A stretch of DNA of 64,000 bases from Enterobacter huaxiensis (GTDB lineage Bacteria > Pseudomonadota > Gammaproteobacteria > Enterobacterales > Enterobacteriaceae). Position numbers and translations under genes: made by a program. The notes beneath the pieces are model-generated. The model did no database searches. It had not been told where the DNA came from and worked only from the letters and a program-made list of their open reading frames with translations. Where the stretch lies: positions 4,216,001 to 4,280,000 of the forward strand of contig NZ_CP043342.1 in NCBI RefSeq assembly GCF_003594935.2, written 5' to 3'. This document shows positions 24,816-32,264 of this stretch, piece after piece. Position 1 is the first letter of the stretch. Every line of letters begins with the position of its first letter.

Positions 24816-25289
24816 CTACGCTTTTACCGCCTGCCCGCTCCCGCGTTTAACCCTCGGTATATCGCCTGTATCATTCAGCGCACCCGGAAACGTCTTCAGC
24901 CACTGCGCGACTTTCTGTTTATTAATATTCACCACGCTCATACCTTCCAGGCATCCCCATAATTCTCTTGTATGCTGCGGCGTAATCACAATGCAGTCTT
25001 TCATGGCGCGGATTTTTACGGGCATGCCGTCGATAAAGCCTGCACGGGTTAACCAGTCGCCGCCCAGAAGAAGGTATTTCATGTCTATGCGCGCGTACAG
25101 TTCGCAGCAGGCGGCACTGTCCTGCGGCGTTTCCGCGCGGGGATGGACGGGTGCCGCGTTGGGCTGTTTGCCGTGAAGACGGCGGGCGCTGTTTTTGCGT
25201 ACCAGCTCGCGGTTTTCAATCATGCCGGTGAAAGCGTCTGATTCTGTTTTGCAAACAATAAACTCTGGCTTAAAATTCGTCGCAGCCAT
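24816..25289 (-). CDS. SymE-like toxin-family protein
   Basis: The 157-residue protein contains the SymE core in residues ~70-110: YLLLGGDWLTRAGFIDGM, VKIRAMKDCIVITPQ and ELWGCLEGM. SymE in E. coli is an AbrB-fold, SOS-induced nucleoid-condensing type I toxin controlled by the antisense RNA SymR. This copy has a long N-terminal part (about 65 residues, with Cys-rich AACCELYAR) and a longer C-terminus than E. coli SymE (113 residues), as many SymE paralogues do. I chose ATG at 25289 (MAATNFKPEF) because TAGGAG sits 6 bases upstream; the longer frame starts with TTG. No antisense promoter could be confirmed by eye. Confidence 0.75.
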   Translation of the reverse strand: MAATNFKPEFIVCKTESDAFTGMIENRELVRKNSARRLHGKQPNAAPVHPRAETPQDSAACCELYARIDMKYLLLGGDWLTRAGFIDGMPVKIRAMKDCIVITPQHTRELWGCLEGMSVVNINKQKVAQWLKTFPGALNDTGDIPRVKRGSGQAVKA

Positions 25290-25735
25290 ATACAACTCCT
25301 ATCAAGTTGGTTGTGGTTAGCGGTATGGGGGTGTTGCAGCACCTTCATATCGCGAATTCTTCTTTAAATATTCTTCGATACTTCCTTTGCCGTTCGGCGT
25401 AATTTCTGGTGCTCATTATACAGGGCTGAATATAAATACAGCGGTTTGGTGTGGGGTAAATTTGGAATTTGCGAGGGGGATTCAGGAAAAGGGTTTTAAT
25501 TCGAGAAATGACAACGCTTCGGCTGTAAACCTGTTCAACTCACCTCTTCCAGATATTTGTTCGTTAGTAAACCTGCGTTAATACCGTATCGGTTGTCCCG
25601 ATAACTTCCTCTCTGACCTCTCAAAAATTCATCAAATCTATAGATTAACGATTTACATCACCCTGATTTTGTTATGTGATCCTGTTACAGGCTTTAGTAA
25701 CGCCCTGCCCAGCCAACCGTAACAGGACTTCATAG
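25290..25735. other. Intergenic region with inverted repeat before the HNH gene
   Basis: No convincing gene is seen in these 446 bp. A 9-base inverted repeat, TCCTGTTAC (25680-25688) and GTAACAGGA (25719-25727), lies just before the HNH gene start at 25736. The second arm contains AGGA, the likely ribosome binding site, so the structure could act as an operator or hide the site in the mRNA. The stretch between symE and the HNH gene is divergent and probably holds promoters for both. Confidence 0.4.
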
Positions 25736-26749
25736 ATGGAATTTTATCAGGCCGATCCGATGCTTGAGAACTACTGGCGTGGTGTGATCCTCTTTGGAAG
25801 GAACGTCGCATCTTACAAATTTGCGCTGGCGTCAGCGTTGTATGAAGTGGATAAGACGGGCAGCGATTTGATTACGCTCGACCGGCTTGCCGTGCCGTAC
25901 AGCAGCTACATTTGCGAGCACCTGAAGCATGCGCCAAAGCAGATCACCTCCCGCAGCAGTCAATTTCTGGAAACCTGCCTGAAGTTCAACAGAGGTGAAA
26001 TCACCCACGCTCAGCTCATTGAAGCGACGGTGCGCCTTGGCTTTAACAACGTGATTGATGCCTTTCATTACGTGAACCAGGGCGAGATCGATAAACGGTT
26101 TTTCCTTGATGAGCGTAAAACCCACAGCGGGATCCGCCTGACGGATAACTTCTATTTACTGGGCGAACGCCTGCAGTATAAAAACCTCGCTTTTGAAACC
26201 AATGCTCGCTGGAACCTGGTGGAACAGGCATGGTCGATGGGGATTTCACGTAACCTTGTTGGCGTGGAGTTCGACGAAGATAATCAGCTACTGTTCACGA
26301 AGGTGAACGCGCGTCGCGTAAACATCACCAGCTGTCGCGATAGCCTGAATGGTTACCAGAAAGGACGGTGTTTTTACTGCTTCAAACCCATCAGCCTGGT
26401 ACCGGGAGATGCAGAACTGGCGGACGTCGACCACTTTATTCCCTGGGCTTCCCGCAAAGAAGTGAGCAATATTAACGGGGTATGGAACTTAGTGCTGGCC
26501 TGCCGGTGCTGTAACCGTGGCGTCGAAGGCAAGTCTGCACGCATTCCCGACCTCAGGCTCCTGCAGCGGTTACACACCCGCAATGAGTATTTTATTCAGA
26601 GCAAGCTGCCGTTACATGAGACGATTGTTCTACAGACAGGGCAGCGTCCTGAAGCACGGAAAAGCTTTCTGCAGCGTAACTGGCAGGCCGCGCTGGACAA
26701 ACTTATCCATACCTGGCAACCCAACGCGGAAGGCGAGGAAACGTTTTAA
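25736..26749 (+). CDS. HNH endonuclease-domain protein
   Basis: The 337-residue protein has a C-terminal HNH/zinc module: CFYCFKP (near 211), then DVDHFIPWA (His about 233), an Asn-containing NGVWNLVLACRCCN segment (about 246-260). The two CxxC pairs and D-H-N arrangement are those of HNH nucleases. The N-terminal 200 residues are helical and of no family I recognise; they may sense or bind the target. It is coupled to a methyltransferase gene by a TAATG overlap, so the pair could act as a restriction-like or toxin–modifier unit. Confidence 0.8.
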   Translation: MEFYQADPMLENYWRGVILFGRNVASYKFALASALYEVDKTGSDLITLDRLAVPYSSYICEHLKHAPKQITSRSSQFLETCLKFNRGEITHAQLIEATVRLGFNNVIDAFHYVNQGEIDKRFFLDERKTHSGIRLTDNFYLLGERLQYKNLAFETNARWNLVEQAWSMGISRNLVGVEFDEDNQLLFTKVNARRVNITSCRDSLNGYQKGRCFYCFKPISLVPGDAELADVDHFIPWASRKEVSNINGVWNLVLACRCCNRGVEGKSARIPDLRLLQRLHTRNEYFIQSKLPLHETIVLQTGQRPEARKSFLQRNWQAALDKLIHTWQPNAEGEETF

Positions 26750-27333
26750 TGACACTTCACTACTATCAGAACCACGCGCAGGATTTCTTCGATGGCACGG
26801 TCAATGTCGATATGACCTCGCTATACGAGGCCTTTACCCAACATCTGCCTCTCGTTGCCCAGGTTCTGGATGCTGGGTGCGGTTCTGGCCGGGATGCAAA
26901 AGCCTTTCATGAGATGGGTTATCAGGTGGATGCTTTTGATGCCTCTTCCGCGATGGTGGAACTGGCAAAGCAACATACCGGGTTACCCGTGCAGTTGATG
27001 ACATTTTCAGAGATCGACGGTAAAGCACAGTACGACGGGATCTGGTGCTGTGCCTCTTTGCTGCATGTCCCCTCTTCTGGGTTACCTGCGGTGATGCAGA
27101 AGCTTGCGGATGCGCTTAAGCCTGGCGGCGTCTGGTATGTGTCCTTTAAGTATGGCAACGGTGAGCGGGTGCAGGGTGAAAGACGGTTTACGGATCTGGA
27201 TGAAGAGGGGTTGCGGGAGTTGCTGAAGGCGGTTCCGGGGATTGAGATAGCTTCGCTTTGGACGACTCAGGATAACCGCCCGGACAGAGATGAGACATGG
27301 CTGAATGGAATATTACGAAAAAACGCCGCTTGA
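26749..27333 (+). CDS. Class I SAM-dependent methyltransferase
   Basis: The 194-residue Rossmann-fold enzyme has motif I VLDAGCGSGRDAKAF (about 40-54), an acidic motif II (VDAFDASSAMVELA) and the post-motif LADALKPGGVWYVSFK typical of small-molecule or TehB-like methyltransferases. No NPPY/DPPY DNA-adenine motif or Cys motif of DNA cytosine methylases is present, so it is probably not a classic DNA methylase. Translational coupling to the HNH gene suggests a joint role, possibly modifying a small molecule, protein or nucleotide. Confidence 0.82.
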   Translation: MTLHYYQNHAQDFFDGTVNVDMTSLYEAFTQHLPLVAQVLDAGCGSGRDAKAFHEMGYQVDAFDASSAMVELAKQHTGLPVQLMTFSEIDGKAQYDGIWCCASLLHVPSSGLPAVMQKLADALKPGGVWYVSFKYGNGERVQGERRFTDLDEEGLRELLKAVPGIEIASLWTTQDNRPDRDETWLNGILRKNAA

Positions 27334-27380
27334 TCGTCAGGCGGTGCTAATCGACACGGATTATCTCGATGCGGTTTTCA

Positions 27381-27530
27381 TCATCGCCAGCATGATTCTG
27401 TTGATGTCTTCAGTGCGCGGGCCACGCCTGATTTCCCAGTTAGAGAACATTCCAACGCCTCTGTATAGACAATTTCTCCGTCGAACACGTCGAATAGTTC
27501 TCCAGCCTTTATCTTTCTTATGCTGCTCAT
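27381..27530 (-). CDS. Possible small protein or frameshifted remnant
   Basis: A 49-codon minus-strand frame (MSSIRKIKAGELFDVFDGEIVYTEALECS...) has a good ribosome binding site (GGAG, 9 bases before ATG at 27530). The overlapping frame continues with NWEIRRGPRTEDINRIMLAM to a stop at 27361, which looks equally protein-like, so a single frameshift may have split one short gene of about 55 residues. No family recognised. Confidence 0.3.
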   Translation of the reverse strand: MSSIRKIKAGELFDVFDGEIVYTEALECSLTGKSGVARALKTSTESCWR

Positions 27531-27628
27531 ACTTACATCTCCACGAGCAGTACACGGTAAAAATCTGTCAGAGCGTCAGGCCTGAACACCCAATAACGTA
27601 TCGGTGTGCTCAGGCACTTGATACTGTT

Positions 27629-30600
27629 TTATAACTGCCGCTGCTCAAGGCTGGAATAAATCGTTTTGATCTCCGATTTTAAGCTATCACCGCGATAGAC
27701 CATCGATGTGTCATAGCGCTGGTATCTTTCCTCTCGCGCGGCGCTAAACCAGTTAAAGGAACCAACGCAGAGTAGTCCCTCATCGCCAATCACAATCTTA
27801 CTGTGAACACGGTTGACCAACTTCGTCGTGATGCCCATTTCATTCAACCTTTCCAGGGCTTCATTCAGGCGCTGATGTTTCTCTTTTCGCTTTTCAAAAT
27901 CTGCATGCTCTGTATTAAACGTTTTATCCGTTACTACAGTGATATCAATGCCACGGGCGCGCGCCTGAGACATCGACGCCAGAAAACCTGTCTGTTCCAG
28001 CTTTTGCCAGGTGAGCCACGGGGAAACGATAGTAATGCTCTGATTAATGGCGTCAAAAGTCTGGTTCAGAAACGCATCATGTTGATCCACCCCGTGCAGG
28101 GTTGAAATCTGCGTTTGCGAGGTACTTAAATCCTGGCGCTCCTGAAACTCAAACTGCAACGCATTATCAGTGGAAGCAAACAGGTATTTTGCCAGCAGTC
28201 CCCGAGGTGAAGAACCGGGTTGGATCTCAAACAGATCCATATCGCCAAAGACCAGGAAGCTATCTTTCGCACGCGAAACGGCGACATTCAGCATGCTGCT
28301 GTCGCTGTCAATAAAACTGCCATCTTCATGCTTCGAATATACAGGGGAGAAAAGCACAATCGCCCTTTCCGCCCCCTGCAATGAATGGACAGTACCGACT
28401 GTCAGCGAATTTTCATCGCCACTACAATTAATATCCAGCTTACGTAATGACGATTTAATCGTACTGACTTGTGCCGAAAATGGGGTAACAACCCCCACTA
28501 CTTTATGTAGAGGTTCGCCATAATGACGCTCGATTTCCTCTTTGTGCGCCGCTAGCCACACAGCGATCGTCTCTGCTTCAAAGGCGTTATAACGGCTTCC
28601 TCCACTGGCCTGCATACCTTTACCATCAATATGCAAATATCCCATTGCAGGAAATATTGTCTCTTTTTCTTCCCCTCGTTTGGGCTGCAACTTACCGTGA
28701 TAGCAGAGGGTGTTACAGTAGCCAATGATGTTATCGAAACAGCGACGGTGTTCGTACAGATACATCCCCCTCGCAAAGTCCGGATCATATTGATAGCGCG
28801 AGTTAAACTGGGCGATCTTCATGACACTGCCAGATGCAGCACTCTTTCCTGAGTCACACACCAGGGCATAAGATTCGGTAAGTTCTTCTTGAGTACCACC
28901 TGGAAGGATATTCTCCTCAACCATGTTGCCGATATCAATACCGGGCAAGCTATTCCAGATAGGCGCAATCTGTTCTGTGTCACCAATCACCAGGGCTTTC
29001 TTCGCCAGTGCGAAGGAGGCTGCGGCAACCTCAGGAAGCACCTGCCCCGCTTCGTCGACAATTAGTAAATCGGCAAAGTTATATAAATAGTTATCGTCGA
29101 ATTTCTTATTGCCGCCGACAAATTCGCTGGTTTTCATATGGTAAGGAAACATGAAGCACGTCATAACTACACAGGGCGTTAGCTTCATTCTACGCTGCCA
29201 GCGGGCCTTTGTACTTTTCGCACCAGTACGACCTTTTTCTTTTTGAATATTATCTATGGCAGCCATATCCATCAGCCACCGACCTTCCCAATAATGCGTC
29301 GCCAGCAAAAACATTGGGAAACGGAGCTGTGTATCGGCAAGCTCATCGGCTTCGTGCAGACTTAACTCTGTTTCGCCCGGATTCCCCAGTGAGTGAGTAA
29401 TCTCGCGCCAGCGCATAGCTGCTTCGCTTTCACGTCGGGAAATGTCCTCAGCAAGATCCATTTGCTGCTGATACCCGGCCTGCTCTTTACGCGTTTGCTC
29501 AATCAGGCCATTGATAAAGGCATCAATTTCATCGGGCAGAGCGCCCTGGAATGCTGTCATTCTTTCGCCAAACGTAGCCTCTAAAAACAGCTTCATTTGA
29601 TAGTGACGCTTAGTACGCACGGCGGGAAGCCAGGAGAAGAGAGCGAACATGAACGACTCACCGGCGCGATATTGTTCCCACTGTTTTTTGCCCTGCGTTA
29701 ATAGCGAGATTTCATTTGTGCTATTAAGCAATATCGTTCTCTTATCCTGAATATACTGTTCGAGATCGTCACTGATGGCATGCCGCTCCTGACGGATTGC
29801 GTTCAGGTCATCCCACGCAGGCTCGATTTGCTCAAGCTCTGCAGAGAGTTCAACCAAACGCTGATGCAGGAGATCCACAACCTGTTCAGGTGAATGACAT
29901 TCCTTATTCGGGAAAGCTGCCCTTGCCTTTTCAAGGAAGAAGCACCGGGCATCTTCAACATATTCAAGGGATTCAACACGGTTAAAAAATTCTTCCGTCT
30001 GGTATTTTTTTACCGCCTCGGCTCTTCGTCCAGAAGACGGGAAGTAAGCGCCAAAGCTTTTTACATCAGGTAACCAACGCCCGGCCATAGGCCCAGTGCC
30101 GGTAGCAAAATCTTTACCGAAAGCCTCGATAATGTTGGTAACGGCCTGATTGTTGGTTGATGTCGCAATCACTACCGGCGGTTCGGTTTTGTGTAAAGCC
30201 GCTCTCGCCCACTCAGTAGCAATGATTGAGAGAACCAGAGTAGTTTTCCCGGTTCCCGGAGGACCGTTCACGGCAAGAATATCGCCCGGCTGTTGAGTGA
30301 GATAATGGCTAAGGGCATCGCGCTGCGCCACAGCCAGCGGAAATTTATCACCGGAATGCCCCAGACGCTCACTGAACATGGCATTACTGGCAAGGAGCTG
30401 CTCAACAGGAAACTTATCTTTCGAGGCAAAGCGCGCCAGCAATGGCACCTCTTTTTTGCACGACAGCAGATGATCGTACATAGGCAGGATATGGATGCTG
30501 GCCCCTCCAGACTGGTTGGCTTTAATAATATAGCCATATCCAGCTGGTTCATATTGCTCAGGTGATGCGAGCCATCTGCCAGCAACATTTTTTAAAAGTT

Positions 30601-31159
30601 CATCTGTGTCTTTAAGATACTTTTGCCACAACTGCTGATAACGAGCATATCGTTCCACTCGTTGATCATCAGTCTCAACAAGCAGCTCATCCTCATTACT
30701 GGGACCAAAAGTAATTGAATCATGCGTGGTTTTGTACTTGTCATATTCCGCCATCTCACCAATAGAAAAGGTTCCTTTAGGGAGAGGTTCGAGCAGGTCA
30801 CGGGGAATGGTGGCAGGAGATGTAGGGAATAAAAAGCCTTCGCGGTTCAACAGTGCGGAAGTCACCAGAGGCGTAACTATACCTGGTGCGCCTGCCGTAC
30901 GTTCCTTGCCATGCTTTAACAGGCGGATCCATACTTGTGGACGTAGTCGTACCTCAACGGTCTTAACCTGCTCGTCTTCGCCCTCGAAGAACGATTGCAC
31001 GATCTCTTCACCCAGTCTTCCCCGATCGACATCCATCCATCGCGTGAATGAATCTTCATCTTTGCGCTCAAATGCCCCTTTTCCAGACTCAGCATCAGCT
31101 AAGGTATTTCGCCAGTATGAAGTGAATCCTTGAGTATTGCTGTCCATTCCCCGTCCCAT
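27629..31159 (-). CDS. SF1 helicase–phospholipase D fusion, Mokosh type II-like defence protein
   Basis: The 1176-residue protein has an N-terminal region of unclear function. The superfamily 1 helicase core follows, with Walker A AVNGPPGTGKTTLVL (about 297-311), motif II LLIVDEAGQVLPE, motif III VIGDTEQIAPI, VVTPFSAQ, and the motif V/VI region TVGTVHSLQGAERAIVLFSP plus NVAVSRAKDSFLVFGD. A long coiled insert (about 440-620) splits the core. The C-terminal 200 residues are a PLD phosphodiesterase with the single HKD motif HSKIVIGDEGLLCVGSFNW. A COG1112-type helicase joined to a PLD domain in one chain is the definition of Mokosh type II (MkoC), an anti-phage system. The start could also be ATG at 31147 (MDSNTQGF). 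Confidence 0.8.
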   Translation of the reverse strand: MGRGMDSNTQGFTSYWRNTLADAESGKGAFERKDEDSFTRWMDVDRGRLGEEIVQSFFEGEDEQVKTVEVRLRPQVWIRLLKHGKERTAGAPGIVTPLVTSALLNREGFLFPTSPATIPRDLLEPLPKGTFSIGEMAEYDKYKTTHDSITFGPSNEDELLVETDDQRVERYARYQQLWQKYLKDTDELLKNVAGRWLASPEQYEPAGYGYIIKANQSGGASIHILPMYDHLLSCKKEVPLLARFASKDKFPVEQLLASNAMFSERLGHSGDKFPLAVAQRDALSHYLTQQPGDILAVNGPPGTGKTTLVLSIIATEWARAALHKTEPPVVIATSTNNQAVTNIIEAFGKDFATGTGPMAGRWLPDVKSFGAYFPSSGRRAEAVKKYQTEEFFNRVESLEYVEDARCFFLEKARAAFPNKECHSPEQVVDLLHQRLVELSAELEQIEPAWDDLNAIRQERHAISDDLEQYIQDKRTILLNSTNEISLLTQGKKQWEQYRAGESFMFALFSWLPAVRTKRHYQMKLFLEATFGERMTAFQGALPDEIDAFINGLIEQTRKEQAGYQQQMDLAEDISRRESEAAMRWREITHSLGNPGETELSLHEADELADTQLRFPMFLLATHYWEGRWLMDMAAIDNIQKEKGRTGAKSTKARWQRRMKLTPCVVMTCFMFPYHMKTSEFVGGNKKFDDNYLYNFADLLIVDEAGQVLPEVAAASFALAKKALVIGDTEQIAPIWNSLPGIDIGNMVEENILPGGTQEELTESYALVCDSGKSAASGSVMKIAQFNSRYQYDPDFARGMYLYEHRRCFDNIIGYCNTLCYHGKLQPKRGEEKETIFPAMGYLHIDGKGMQASGGSRYNAFEAETIAVWLAAHKEEIERHYGEPLHKVVGVVTPFSAQVSTIKSSLRKLDINCSGDENSLTVGTVHSLQGAERAIVLFSPVYSKHEDGSFIDSDSSMLNVAVSRAKDSFLVFGDMDLFEIQPGSSPRGLLAKYLFASTDNALQFEFQERQDLSTSQTQISTLHGVDQHDAFLNQTFDAINQSITIVSPWLTWQKLEQTGFLASMSQARARGIDITVVTDKTFNTEHADFEKRKEKHQRLNEALERLNEMGITTKLVNRVHSKIVIGDEGLLCVGSFNWFSAAREERYQRYDTSMVYRGDSLKSEIKTIYSSLEQRQL

Positions 31160-31204
31160 GACTTAAATAAAACTATTGATTTCGTTGATATAAAATCCTC
31201 ATGG

Positions 31205-31321
31205 TTAAACATTGTCCACGATGCCAGTACGATCGCAAGGATTTGTTTGTATCGCTAAACATGGTGTATCACTGTACATATCGATGGCTATTTGAGGACA
31301 CTCACTTAGATAATCAGCCAT
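31205..31321 (-). CDS. Possible small ORF downstream of the HNH gene
   Basis: A 38-residue frame (MADYLSECPQIAIDMYSD...) lies 28 bp after the HNH stop, and the same frame is open further upstream inside the HNH gene end without a start (LDYWHDLKDVEVIKA). The composition looks protein-like, and the whole open stretch resembles the tail of a longer protein. It may be a small third component or the truncated end of a lost gene. No strong ribosome binding site is visible. Confidence 0.3.
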   Translation of the reverse strand: MADYLSECPQIAIDMYSDTPCLAIQTNPCDRTGIVDNV

Positions 31322-31349
31322 TGCTTTAATAACTTCTACATCTTTTAGA

Positions 31350-32264
31350 TCATGCCAATAATCTAGTGAGTTCTTCTTTTAGAACATCCATATGTAAATC
31401 AATATATGACTTCACCATTGCAGAATATTCACGGTTAGGCTCATAGCAGGTCTGCAATGCATCAATATCGCGCCCAATCTTCGCAAGATAGCGATCTCGG
31501 GACACTCCGGGTTGCAAAGTCGTCGTGATCTCTATCAACTCATGAATACTATCCACCTGTACCGCAACAGGTTGCAATACTTCAGCTCTCCTAGTTACAA
31601 GCCCAAAACGATTCAGTCCCATAATTTCAATGCTTTTTACCCCCATCTCATCTGGGACATTCTGCACAGAATTTGCTAGCAACAGGGGAATCTTCAAATT
31701 GTTGATATGCCAGCAAAGATGGTCCTCAGGGTTATGATTACAAGGATTGATCAATAGGGGAACTTCTTGGTCTAAATCGTCTTGACTTCCCTGAGCTCGA
31801 TAGATCCCAGATACAGGAAAAGCACATTCCTTGCCTGAATTTTCGGGATCATCGATGAAAACAACTGTGCCATCAGCCTGCAAAGTATAGGACTTCTGTC
31901 CGCGTCGGCGGTTACAGTCAGTGCAGGATGGAAGTAAATTCTCCCACTCCAATGCTAGCCACCAGTAACCCGGATGCCCCTGACTTTCGTTCACCTTTCC
32001 TTTCGGACGATAATGCTCAACATCCATTTTCTGGGTGCCTATGTATTTACTCTCGCAATAGGCACATTTACCGTGAAAAAGATGTTCCAAGGCTTCGACG
32101 ATATCTTCTTCTTTATATCGCTTAAATTTATACGTTTTACTGGGGGCTGGTACGACTGCGTAATATCTTCGTGCAGCAATACGCTCATTATCAACAACAT
32201 TACCTGCCGTGGTTAATGAGACTGGCACAGGTTGAACTGAGCGATCGATTTTAATCATTATCAA
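31350..32264 (-). CDS. HNH endonuclease of Septu/retron-associated type (PtuB-like)
   Basis: The 304-residue protein has the HNH module typical of TIGR02646/PtuB proteins: CAYCESKYIG (about 69), MDVEHYRPKG with the catalytic His near 85, then GYWWLALEWENLLPSCTDCNRRRG. The characteristic downstream segment PLLINPCNHNPEDHL and GLNRFGLVTRRAE follow. These nucleases act in Septu (PtuAB) and in some retrons, where an ATPase partner controls them. Its start overlaps the stop of the ATPase gene by 4 bp, so the two are translationally coupled. Confidence 0.85.
   Translation of the reverse strand: MIMIKIDRSVQPVPVSLTTAGNVVDNERIAARRYYAVVPAPSKTYKFKRYKEEDIVEALEHLFHGKCAYCESKYIGTQKMDVEHYRPKGKVNESQGHPGYWWLALEWENLLPSCTDCNRRRGQKSYTLQADGTVVFIDDPENSGKECAFPVSGIYRAQGSQDDLDQEVPLLINPCNHNPEDHLCWHINNLKIPLLLANSVQNVPDEMGVKSIEIMGLNRFGLVTRRAEVLQPVAVQVDSIHELIEITTTLQPGVSRDRYLAKIGRDIDALQTCYEPNREYSAMVKSYIDLHMDVLKEELTRLLA

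Noticed and set aside
25387..25581. 64-codon frame after symE
   Set aside because: It would begin with TTG without a ribosome binding site and has no recognisable content.
27305..27634. 109-codon plus-strand frame after the methyltransferase
   Set aside because: It overlaps the methyltransferase end out of frame, has no ribosome binding site and runs antisense to a better small frame and the 3' end of the helicase gene.
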